DNA from: Dinoroseobacter sp013215265
GTDB lineage: Bacteria > Pseudomonadota > Alphaproteobacteria > Rhodobacterales > Rhodobacteraceae
Assembly (NCBI GenBank): GCA_963691755.1
Contig: OY829366.1
Location: 3,348,001-3,412,000, forward strand
Reading direction: 5' to 3'
Length of the DNA stretch: 64,000 bases
Positions 17,009 to 24,664 of this stretch are shown here, one piece after another. A model generated the notes under the pieces. It worked only from the letters and a program-made list of their open reading frames with translations. It searched no databases and was not told the DNA's origin. The stretch's first letter is position 1. Each line of letters begins with the position of its first letter. The position numbers and the translations under genes were made by a program.

Positions 17009-17713
17009 ATGACAATTCACATTGGCGCCGAACCTGGTGATATTGCTGAGACCGTTTTGATGCCCGGAGATCCACTTCGGGCAAAATGGGCAGCTGAAAC
17101 CTTTCTCGAAAATCCGGTCTGCGTCAACGAAGTGCGCGGCATGCTCGGGTTTACCGGAACCTGGAAAGGGAACCGGGTTACGATTCAGGGATCAGGCATG
17201 GGAATGCCGTCCCTATCGATTTACGTCAATGAACTGATCAAAGACTTTAATGCGCAAACCCTGATTCGAATTGGATCAGCGGGAGGCATGCAGGACAAAG
17301 TGAAGGTTCGCGATGTCGTACTTGCAATGACCGCGTCTACGCTATCGACCCCTTCGCGTGGAATTTTCAAAGAACTGAATTATGCTCCCTGCGCAGATTT
17401 TGATTTGCTAACGGCAGCCTATAATGCCGCACAATCCAAAGGATCGCCGACGCATGTTGGCGGGATCTATTCTTCCGATGTGTTCTACGACGAACGACCC
17501 GATTTGAATGAACAAATGGTGCGACACGGCATCCTTGGTGTCGAGATGGAAGCGGCAGAGCTCTATAACCTCGCGGCGCGTCATGGGCGACGGGCGCTTG
17601 CCGTGCTGACCATCTCGGACCACCTTTTGACGGGAGAAGCGCTTCCATCATCAGAGCGGCAGTCGAGTTTCTCCGACATGGTTGAAATCGCGCTTGAAGC
17701 GGCCTTTCCTTAA
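17009..17713 (+). CDS. deoD: Purine-nucleoside phosphorylase, DeoD type
   Basis: Phosphorolysis of purine (deoxy)nucleosides to base and (deoxy)ribose 1-phosphate, in salvage. It is 234 aa, the normal trimer/hexamer-type length. It has PGDPLRAKWAAETFL near the N-terminus, the phosphate/ribose-binding GSGMGMPSLSIY, EMEAAELY near residue 180, and the catalytic Asp204 in SDHLLTGE. It is in the same neighbourhood as the nucleoside-type ABC transporter at the window start but not in the same operon. The downstream aldo/keto reductase starts 17 bp after its stop. Confidence 0.93.
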   Translation: MTIHIGAEPGDIAETVLMPGDPLRAKWAAETFLENPVCVNEVRGMLGFTGTWKGNRVTIQGSGMGMPSLSIYVNELIKDFNAQTLIRIGSAGGMQDKVKVRDVVLAMTASTLSTPSRGIFKELNYAPCADFDLLTAAYNAAQSKGSPTHVGGIYSSDVFYDERPDLNEQMVRHGILGVEMEAAELYNLAARHGRRALAVLTISDHLLTGEALPSSERQSSFSDMVEIALEAAFP

Positions 17714-17729
17714 CAAATATGGCTTTGAA

Positions 17730-18716
17730 ATGGGTATGACATTGAAACGTGAATTGGCAGGCCGCCAAGTCGGCGCGGTTGGACTAGGCTGCATGAGCTT
17801 TGGCGGCATCTTTGGGTCGACCAATGATGAAGACAGCCTCGCTTGCCTGGATGCTGCTCTCGAAATGGGTGTTGACCACCTCGATGTTGCCGAAATCTAC
17901 GGTTCAGGTGTTTGTGAAACACTATTGGGCACATGGCTCAAGCGCACCAAGGCAGATGTTTCCATCGCAACCAAAGCCGGCATCTATCCCCACCCAAAGC
18001 GAGATTTCCGCAATGACGAGGACAGCCTGCGCACCTCATTGGAGGGATCACTGAAACGCCTTGGCCGTGACCATGTCGAACTCTTCTACATTCATCGCCG
18101 GGACCAGCGTATCCCCATTGAGGACGTTGTTGGAACGCTCAAGCGTTTCATCGACGAAGGCAAAATCGGTGCGATAGGGTTTTCGGAAATCGCACCAACG
18201 ACATTGCTAAAAGCTCACGCAGAACATTCCGTTGCAGCCGTGCAGTCAGAGTATTCGCTTTGGACGCGCCAGCCGGAGCTTGGTCTGATCCGAACCTGCG
18301 CAGAACTCGGCACAACATTCGTTGCGTTCTCGCCTGTGGCGCGCGGCATGCTGACCGACAGCTTCCCACCGCTGGAGCAACTGGGCGAAGAGTCCTTTCG
18401 AGGGGTCATGCCTCGTTTCCAGGAGCCGAATTACAGTGCCAACATGAGGATCATCGAAAAGTTTCAGGCGTTTTGCCGATCACGCGGCTGGTCAACGGCA
18501 GGAACTGCCTGCGCGTGGACGCTGGATCAGGGAAACCACATCCTGCCGATCCCCGGGACCCGGACTGCGGTACACCTGCGCGATTGCGCTGAGGGCGCAG
18601 AGATCAAGTTTACGGATGAGGACCGCGCCGAGATTTCGAGGCTCCTGCCGACAGGCTTTGCTCATGGCGACAGGTATACGGTTGATCAATGGGTTGGGGT
18701 AGAGCGCTACTGCTAG
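17730..18716 (+). CDS. Aldo/keto reductase
   Basis: A 328-aa NADPH-dependent AKR-superfamily oxidoreductase. The tetrad can be traced: Asp and Tyr in HLDVAEIYGSG, Lys in IATKAGIY, and His in LFYIHRRD. The start is ambiguous between ATG 17730 (MGMTLKREL) and ATG 17736; the longer is used. A further upstream in-frame start lies inside deoD. It follows deoD closely and may share its transcript. Substrate unknown. The stop overlaps the convergent helicase gene by 4 bp. Confidence 0.85.
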   Translation: MGMTLKRELAGRQVGAVGLGCMSFGGIFGSTNDEDSLACLDAALEMGVDHLDVAEIYGSGVCETLLGTWLKRTKADVSIATKAGIYPHPKRDFRNDEDSLRTSLEGSLKRLGRDHVELFYIHRRDQRIPIEDVVGTLKRFIDEGKIGAIGFSEIAPTTLLKAHAEHSVAAVQSEYSLWTRQPELGLIRTCAELGTTFVAFSPVARGMLTDSFPPLEQLGEESFRGVMPRFQEPNYSANMRIIEKFQAFCRSRGWSTAGTACAWTLDQGNHILPIPGTRTAVHLRDCAEGAEIKFTDEDRAEISRLLPTGFAHGDRYTVDQWVGVERYC

Positions 18717-19999
18717 GCAGCACGGCGCTTTGAGCGGCGGCGTGGACCACCACCTGCTCCACCGCCTTTGCCACCTTTAAAGCCGCCCTTGGGGCCACCG
18801 CTAGGACGGCGACGTGGTCTTCGACCGGGGCGTTTTGGTTCAGCTCCGTCCGGTGCGTCCTTCGGCCCAAGCCAGGCATTTCCACCCTCAACCGGCAAAG
18901 CGAAACCAAGAAGCTTTTCGATCTGCCGCAGCTCTTTCATCTCATCCTAACCGCAAAATGCGATGGCACGGCCATCATTGCCCGCGCGCGCGGTGCGGCC
19001 GATCCGGTGTACATAGTTTTCGGGCACATTGGGCAGGTCAAAGTTATAGACCACCTTCACAAGCGGAATATCGATGCCACGCGCTGCAACATCTGTAGCC
19101 ACAAGGACATCGAGTTGACCGGCCTTAAACGCCGCCAGCGCCCGGTCGCGTTGGGCTTGGCTTTTGTTGCCGTGGATCGAACCTGCCTTGAAGCCTGCAC
19201 CGTCAAGGCTCTTCATGAGACGCTCAGCACCATGTTTGGTGCGGGTGAAAACGATCGCTTTTTCGCTGCGATGCTCTGCAAGCAAGGTCTTCAGATGACC
19301 TACCTTCTCGCCTTTGTCGACATAGTGGAGACTTTGCGTGATCTTGTCTGCAACTTTTCCGGGGGGAGCCACCTGAACACGCACAGGATCCGTAAGGTAT
19401 GTTTGTGCAATTTCGTTCATCAGCTTTGGCATGGTCGCCGAGAACAGCAAGGTCTGACGCTGCTGCGGTAAGAGCTTCGCAATTTGGCGAAGCGCATGGA
19501 TGAAGCCCAGATCGAGCATTTGGTCTGCTTCGTCCAGAACAAGGTATTCAGTCTGGCTCAGATCTACGGCTTTGCGTTCAGTCAGATCGATCAGCCGCCC
19601 CGGTGTTGCAACCAAAATATCTGTACCGCGTTCCATACGTTTGATCTGGGCACCAATGCCGGCGCCACCAACGACCATGGTCACTTTGAGATGCGACTTG
19701 CCAACATAGTTCGCCAGATTGTCCATGATCTGGCGTACCAGTTCACGGGTGGGCGCAAGGATCAGTGCGCGCGCCGATCTGGGTGCGGGTTTCTGTCCTT
19801 TTGAATGTAATGTCTGCACAATAGGCAAGCCAAACGCTGCAGTTTTGCCAGTTCCGGTTTGCGCGAGCCCCATGATATCGCGGCCTTCAAGAACACGAGG
19901 GATCGCCTTGGATTGAATGGGGGTTGGTTCTGTTAGGCCAATTTCGGCCAATCGGTCTGAAAGCTTTTGGCTAAGACCCAGTTCAGCGAAGTAATTCAC
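18713..19999 (-). pseudogene. rhlE: RhlE-type DEAD-box RNA helicase with in-frame TAG before its C-terminal tail
   Basis: ATP-dependent RNA helicase. A GTG start at 19999 is chosen (AAGGA 7 bp upstream, then NYFAELGLSQKL). The core is complete: AQTGTGKT, PTRELVRQI, VLDEADQMLDLGF, SATMP, VATDVAARGID and HRIGRTARAG. A TAG codon at 18947-18949 follows IAFCG. The same frame then continues DEMKELRQIEKLLGFALPVE, the expected post-core sequence, and ends in a basic Gly/Arg/Lys-rich RNA-binding tail. The stop therefore removes about 78 residues but no helicase motif. A core-only product may still work. The ATG at 18940 could start a separate 75-aa tail, but no clear ribosome-binding site was seen. 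Confidence 0.82.
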
Positions 20000-20459
20000 A
20001 AATATCCTTCCGGGTTTGGACTTAGGTCCAGCACCCAATTTCTACAGCCAAGCCGACTGCAACGCTTCTCCTACACCGTGGCGCTCGCCCCGCCCCGATT
20101 GGGCAAAGGCCGACCCGGTGTTAAGGATCCCGCGCGTGAGGGGGAAAATCCTGTACCCGGAACAGTCGGGCGGCTGAGAGAGATCAGATCCCTCTGTGGC
20201 ATGTCGAGAGGAGCAAAAGCTCTGCGGTCCACTCACGCGGCGGAACTCACGCCATGTTCGCCATGTGCGTGCTGTGATGACCTAAGTCAATGGTACAGCG
20301 TCAGGTTTTGACGTCTCCGTGTCCTCTGCGCCCTTTTTTCACGTGGAAGGCCGCACCGATCTTCGTTTCATGTGAAAGCTGCCTGCAAGCGAAGGCGAAT
20401 GTGGCACCTACAGGCTTCGCTTTTCACCGATCTCAGTATTAGGAATTATACTGCGTGGT
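20000..20459. other. 460-bp non-coding region with a nested stem-loop structure
   Basis: No convincing gene. An 8-bp perfect helix (20133-20140 CGCGTGAG with 20232-20239 CTCACGCG) encloses about 91 nt that can form at least three short hairpins (CCCG/CGGG, CAGA/TCTG, and GAGC-AAAA-GCTC). This multi-branched arrangement could be a structured 5' leader of the helicase gene (minus strand) or an independent small RNA. It was compared by eye with TPP, cobalamin, glycine, SRP, tmRNA and RNase P patterns without a match. A 6S-type RNA cannot be excluded. Confidence 0.35.
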
Positions 20460-21647
20460 TTAGATTACGACGACCGCAAGTGGCGGGAATCCATTGAACC
20501 CGACGCTGGCATAGGTGCTGGTATAGGCACCCGTCATATGGATCATGACCTTGTCACCAGCTTGCAGGCCCAAAGGCAGCATGACGGGACGTTTTTCGTA
20601 AAGCACGTCGACGCTGTCGCAGGAAGGTCCCGCCAAAATGCATGGGCCCAGGGCTTCGTGATCGCGCTCGGTGGTAATTTCGTAGCGGATCGCTTCGTCT
20701 TCGGTTTCTGCCAACCCAGAAAATTTACCGATGTCGAGATAGACCCAGCGGCAAAGATCGCTGTCAGACTTTCGAGAGGCAAGGACGACCTCGGCGGCAA
20801 TAATGCCTGCTGCGCCTACAAGTCCGCGCCCCGGCTCTGCCATGACCTCAACCTGATCGCCAAAGCGTGCGCGTACCATACGCATAACTTCTGCAGCGTA
20901 TGTACCGGGCGCTTCGGCCCGATCGCCATAATCCACGGGGAAACCGCCACCGATATTGATCATGCGCAAAGCGTGACCTGCACGATGAGCCTCTGCCCAG
21001 ACAGCTGCGACACGATCCAGTGTCTCGACCCACATGTCCGCCCGACGCGTCTGGCTACCCACATGGAATGATAGACCCAATGAATCGAGCCCCAGCGCGT
21101 TGGCGCGATCCAGCAGTTCAAGTGCACGCTCTGGTGCGCAACCGAACTTACGCGACAGCGGCCAATCGGCCTCGGTGGCGCCAACAAGAAGTCGGATGTA
21201 AACCTGCGCGCCCGGCGCATGCGCAGCTATTTTTTCAAGCTCTTCTTCTGCATCCGCCGCAAAAAGGGTGACACCCGCCTGATGCGCAAACGCAATATCC
21301 CGCGCACGTTTGATCGTGTTGCCGAAGGAAATACGTGATGCAGGAATACCCAAAGCGAGGCATTGTTCAATCTCGCCGCGGCTGGCGGCATCAAAACCAG
21401 ACCCGAGATCGCGCAAGGTTTCCATGATCTCACGCGCCGGGTTTGCTTTCATGGCGTAGTGGATCGTTGCGTTTCCCAAGCCATGGGCAAGGGCTGCGTA
21501 TTGCGCCGCAACGAGCTGACGGTCCACAACCAGGGTCGGCTCCTCAAAGTCCGTCGCGCTGATGAACGCTTCAAGTCTCTCGGTTGTCGGAGTTTCAGGC
21601 AGCGCGAAAGCTGTGGCGCCGGAAAATCCGGAAAAGGTTACGTTCAT
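20460..21647 (-). CDS. Ornithine/lysine decarboxylase, type III PLP (alanine racemase fold)
   Basis: PLP enzyme of polyamine synthesis (ornithine to putrescine and/or lysine to cadaverine). It is 395 aa. The start at 21647 has GGAG 6 bp upstream; a longer in-frame reading to 21830 has no support. PLP lysine K67 is in HYAMKANPA; HVGSQ, the glycine-rich NIGGGFPVDYG and EPGRGLVGAAG follow. The active-site cysteine is in AGPSCDSVD, which marks ornithine/lysine decarboxylases rather than diaminopimelate decarboxylase. Substrate preference cannot be fixed by eye. Confidence 0.9.
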   Translation of the reverse strand: MNVTFSGFSGATAFALPETPTTERLEAFISATDFEEPTLVVDRQLVAAQYAALAHGLGNATIHYAMKANPAREIMETLRDLGSGFDAASRGEIEQCLALGIPASRISFGNTIKRARDIAFAHQAGVTLFAADAEEELEKIAAHAPGAQVYIRLLVGATEADWPLSRKFGCAPERALELLDRANALGLDSLGLSFHVGSQTRRADMWVETLDRVAAVWAEAHRAGHALRMINIGGGFPVDYGDRAEAPGTYAAEVMRMVRARFGDQVEVMAEPGRGLVGAAGIIAAEVVLASRKSDSDLCRWVYLDIGKFSGLAETEDEAIRYEITTERDHEALGPCILAGPSCDSVDVLYEKRPVMLPLGLQAGDKVMIHMTGAYTSTYASVGFNGFPPLAVVVI

Positions 21648-21907
21648 GGTCATCTCCAAAAGACCCGGCCATGTCCGATTGCTCGGCTTGAGACCGCTCA
21701 CTTCCAAGGGAGACGTTACCGTCGCTACGTAACCGCGTGGGTGCATCGTCTTACGACATGCTTGCCCACCTCGCCAGAGGCGCGTGCGTTGGCGTCTGTG
21801 AGGCGCGATATGGGACAAACCCATTGTCAAATCAAGACGATTCGAAGCTAGTTTTCACACAATTTGAGACATACTGGTGCCGTAATCCCACGCCATGGCT
21901 CCCGCCC

Positions 21908-22975
21908 ATGACGGTCGTACCGACATCCAAGGCAAGAATTGCCTATCTGGACAACCTTCGCTTTGCGTTGGTGGCGCTCGTCGTACCGTTGCATGCCTAC
22001 TATATCGGCTTTGCGGAACACCGCTGGATCACCGTCTTTCATGACAGTTTTCACATGGCGGCGCTGTTCCTGATCTCGGGATATTTTGCGGCGCCCGCAG
22101 TGCAGAAACTCGGCGCTTCCCGATTTGTCACGACCCGAGGACGGGCGTTGTTACCGCCATTGCTGTTTATTCTGTCGTTGAGCCTGCCAACGCTTGCCAT
22201 GCACCAGTATCTCAAGTCCGGCACGCTCGACGGATATGCATCCGCGCTGTCCAATGCGGTCGCATCAGGCAATATTTTACTGCATGGCTGGTTTCTTGCA
22301 GCATTGCTTGTGTTCGTATTGCTTGCCGGGTCCATCGATACCGCCATCAAATCGGAACGTTTACGCGCATTGGCATCAAAGGTGCCATCTCGCTACATCG
22401 GGCTGGCGCTTGTGGGAATTGCCTTCGTGACAGCGTGGCCTGCCGAAATACTGTGGTCTGGAAGTGTAGGCCCCCTTGCGCTGCCCCTGTTTGTGTATGA
22501 AGCGCTTCGGTATTTCTGGGCCTTTGCCCTTGGCCTTGCCTGTTGGCATGCCCCTGCCCTGTTTCAGGCCCTGCACAAGATCGATCCACTTGTCGTTCTG
22601 ATCGCGCTCATAGCATGGGCACTGACCCTGGCACCGCTCGGCCTTTCGAATGCGGAGTGGGAAGCTGCATGGGCCTTGCGAAGGGTTACGTCCGCTCTGG
22701 TTCTGATCCCCGCATGCCTATGGCTTTTCCGAAGCGTTCTGAATTTTGAAACGCGACTGACGCGCGCGCTCAGCGAGGCCGGAATGACCGTCTTCGTCAG
22801 CCAATGGGCATTGCTCTATGTTTTCGCACTGACGCTCCCGCTCGGCTTCTGGGGCCTCTCCGCTCTGGCGCTTGTTACAGGTCTTGCACTCCACCATCTC
22901 ATAGTGAAGCGCTCATCGTTTGCATCTGAATGGATTGCCGGGATCAGACGTGCCGATCCACCATCATATGCTTGA
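21908..22975 (+). CDS. Acyltransferase-3 family membrane protein
   Basis: A 355-aa integral membrane protein with about ten hydrophobic segments. It opens with IAYLDNLRFALVALVVPLHA, the acyltransferase-3 family signature in which the R/H-containing first segment is catalytic. Family members O-acetylate cell-surface sugars or osmoregulated glucans. The start at 21908 is the ATG immediately before this segment; the frame remains open to 21737 but that stretch lies in the decarboxylase leader. Its last 32 bp overlap the convergent sdhB gene. Substrate unknown. Confidence 0.78.
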   Translation: MTVVPTSKARIAYLDNLRFALVALVVPLHAYYIGFAEHRWITVFHDSFHMAALFLISGYFAAPAVQKLGASRFVTTRGRALLPPLLFILSLSLPTLAMHQYLKSGTLDGYASALSNAVASGNILLHGWFLAALLVFVLLAGSIDTAIKSERLRALASKVPSRYIGLALVGIAFVTAWPAEILWSGSVGPLALPLFVYEALRYFWAFALGLACWHAPALFQALHKIDPLVVLIALIAWALTLAPLGLSNAEWEAAWALRRVTSALVLIPACLWLFRSVLNFETRLTRALSEAGMTVFVSQWALLYVFALTLPLGFWGLSALALVTGLALHHLIVKRSSFASEWIAGIRRADPPSYA

Positions 22976-23723
22976 TAGACGCGATGGCCTTTGCCGGGTT
23001 TAGACCCTTCGGACAGGTCTTGGCGCAGTTCATGATGGTATGGCAGCGGTAAAGCTTGAACGGGTCTTCGAGATTGTCCAATCGCTCACCCGTTGTTTCA
23101 TCACGCGAGTCGATGATCCAGCGATACGCATGTAGCAAGGCAGCAGGTCCAAGATAACGATCACCGTTCCACCAGTAGCTTGGGCATGACGTCGAACAGC
23201 AGGCGCACATCACGCACTCATAAAGACCATCAAGTTTCTCGCGATCCTCGATCGACTGCTTCCATTCCTTAGCGGGACGGTTCGTCTTGGTTTCCAGCCA
23301 TGGCATGATGCTTTCATGCTGTGCGTAAAAGTGGCTGAGGTCAGGGATGAGGTCCTTCACCACAGGCATATGCGGCAACGGATATATCTTCACATCGCCC
23401 TTCACCTCCTCCATGCCATAAATGCAGGCTAGGGTGTTGATACCGTCAATATTCATCGCACAGGATCCGCAGATGCCCTCGCGGCAAGACCGCCGGAAGG
23501 TCAGCGTCGGATCGATTTCGTTTTTTATCTTGATCAACGCGTCGAGGACCATGGGACCACAGGTGTCCATATCCACGAAATAGGTATCGACCTGGGGGTT
23601 CTTTCCATCATCAGGGTTCCAGCGATAAATCTGGAACTTCCGGACATTGGACGCGCCCTCCGGCTTCGGCCAGGTTTTGCCCGTCCGAATGGTCGAGTTC
23701 TTTGGAAGCGTGAATTGAACCAT
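22944..23723 (-). CDS. sdhB: Succinate dehydrogenase iron-sulfur subunit
   Basis: Electron-transfer subunit of complex II, 259 aa. The N-terminal 2Fe-2S ligands are Cys80, Cys85, Cys88 and Cys100 (CREGICGSC ... LAC). The 4Fe-4S and 3Fe-4S ligands are in CVMCACCSTSCPSYWW and CHTIMNCAKTCPKGL. It is the distal gene of the sdhCDAB operon, separated from sdhA by three small lipoprotein genes. It receives electrons from FAD in SdhA and passes them to quinone at SdhCD. The end overlaps the convergent acyltransferase gene. Confidence 0.97.
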   Translation of the reverse strand: MVQFTLPKNSTIRTGKTWPKPEGASNVRKFQIYRWNPDDGKNPQVDTYFVDMDTCGPMVLDALIKIKNEIDPTLTFRRSCREGICGSCAMNIDGINTLACIYGMEEVKGDVKIYPLPHMPVVKDLIPDLSHFYAQHESIMPWLETKTNRPAKEWKQSIEDREKLDGLYECVMCACCSTSCPSYWWNGDRYLGPAALLHAYRWIIDSRDETTGERLDNLEDPFKLYRCHTIMNCAKTCPKGLNPAKAIASIKHMMVDRHV

Positions 23724-23748
23724 GTCAGTCGTTCCTTCGTATCAAGCG

Positions 23749-24042
23749 CTAACCAAGCACTTGGACTAGCGTCCGCGTCGGCGCCTGTCCTGAGCGTTGG
23801 AATACGCAATTGTCGTAGAATTCTTCAGGGGTGGTTGGATTAAAAATCCGGTCCGAGACTGTAATCCTCAGGCCGCCGCTCGGCCCATTTGTTCCGATGC
23901 CGGCTCGCACCTGGCCTCGAAAACCGTCAGACAGATCAGCATCTTTTGCGCAGGCCTCTTCTGCGTTGCGAACACTGGTCATTCCTGAACACGCACTCAG
24001 CCCAATCAAAGCCACCGCAAACAAAGCTAAACTCGACTTCAT
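23749..24042 (-). CDS. Small lipoprotein in sdh operon (third of three)
   Basis: A 97-aa predicted lipoprotein: MKSSLALFAVALIGLSAC with a lipobox-like LSAC ending in Cys18. The mature part is short, with two more cysteines (EEACAKDAD, DNCVFQ) that could pair. The ending RTLVQVLG looks structured. The start overlaps the stop of the preceding lipoprotein gene by 4 bp; 25 bp separate it from sdhB. No family recognised. Position suggests co-expression with complex II but not necessarily a functional link. Confidence 0.75.
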   Translation of the reverse strand: MKSSLALFAVALIGLSACSGMTSVRNAEEACAKDADLSDGFRGQVRAGIGTNGPSGGLRITVSDRIFNPTTPEEFYDNCVFQRSGQAPTRTLVQVLG

Positions 24043-24380
24043 AGTGTGATCCTTTCTGCAACAAACGCGTCAGCTTGTGCCTGAGCGATGCACCGAACGG
24101 TATCGGGTCGAGCTGCGATCGCAATCACAACACGGTGTGTTTCACTGGTTGGGCCAAGAGTCGCCGCTCGGGCGAGCTCGAGAACTTCGGAAAGGCTGGC
24201 ATATTGGATCACGCAGTCCACGATCGGCGCCACAGGCAGACCGGGGTAGCGTTCTTGGACAATGGGGGTCACTGCAGACTTTGCAGCCTCACGGGCACGG
24301 TTGTCGGCAGCATCCGTCAGCTCGGTACAGCCCGAAGTGGTCAATAGAACCAATCCTGTCAACAGAACCCGAAATCGCAT
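24039..24380 (-). CDS. Small lipoprotein in sdh operon (second of three)
   Basis: A 113-aa predicted lipoprotein: MRFRVLLTGLVLLTTSGC with the lipobox cysteine at residue 18. The mature region is helical and alanine-rich, with two further cysteines (VDCVIQYA and VRCIAQAQ). It overlaps both neighbours (1 bp upstream, 4 bp downstream), so the three small genes are translationally linked. The AADNRAREAAKSAVTPIVQE stretch predicts an amphipathic helix. Function unknown. Confidence 0.75.
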   Translation of the reverse strand: MRFRVLLTGLVLLTTSGCTELTDAADNRAREAAKSAVTPIVQERYPGLPVAPIVDCVIQYASLSEVLELARAATLGPTSETHRVVIAIAARPDTVRCIAQAQADAFVAERITL

Positions 24381-24664
24381 CAGCTTGACCTGGCCATGCA
24401 GTGACGGAAGGTGCGGGCTTCTTCGTCTTCCAGCGGAGCTGTCCCACTGCCAAGCCCTTCCGGTAATGGCGGCAAGCCTTGGGCGACAAGGCAGTCATTT
24501 ATTTGCGCACGTCGCTCAGACACGACGGCCTGACTTACGAAAGGCGCAAGCGGTCCAATCTCACCTTCGATTGGTGCTAAATCCGGGCGCGGTACGGAGG
24601 GTTGTGTATTGGTCTGGCATGCGACCAGAGCAACACACACAATACCAATCCATAGGGCGCGCAT
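24380..24664 (-). CDS. Small lipoprotein in sdh operon (first of three)
   Basis: A 94-aa predicted lipoprotein: MRALWIGIVCVALVAC with the lipobox VAC at Cys16. A proline-rich linker follows, then a short globular region with two cysteines (NDCLVAQ, RHCMARS). The C-x(n)-C layout resembles that of the next two genes, so the trio may have arisen by duplication and divergence, although their sequences are not obviously similar. It overlaps the sdhA stop by 1 bp. Function unknown. Confidence 0.75.
   Translation of the reverse strand: MRALWIGIVCVALVACQTNTQPSVPRPDLAPIEGEIGPLAPFVSQAVVSERRAQINDCLVAQGLPPLPEGLGSGTAPLEDEEARTFRHCMARSS

Noticed and set aside
20042..20236. 64-codon minus-strand ORF inside the structured region
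   Set aside because: It lies within the predicted helix region, has low-complexity sequence and no ribosome-binding site.
20120..20245. TPP riboswitch
   Set aside because: A GGCTGAGA string resembles the THI-box start, but the second conserved block (ACCC...GAACCTGAT) is absent and no thiamine gene is downstream.
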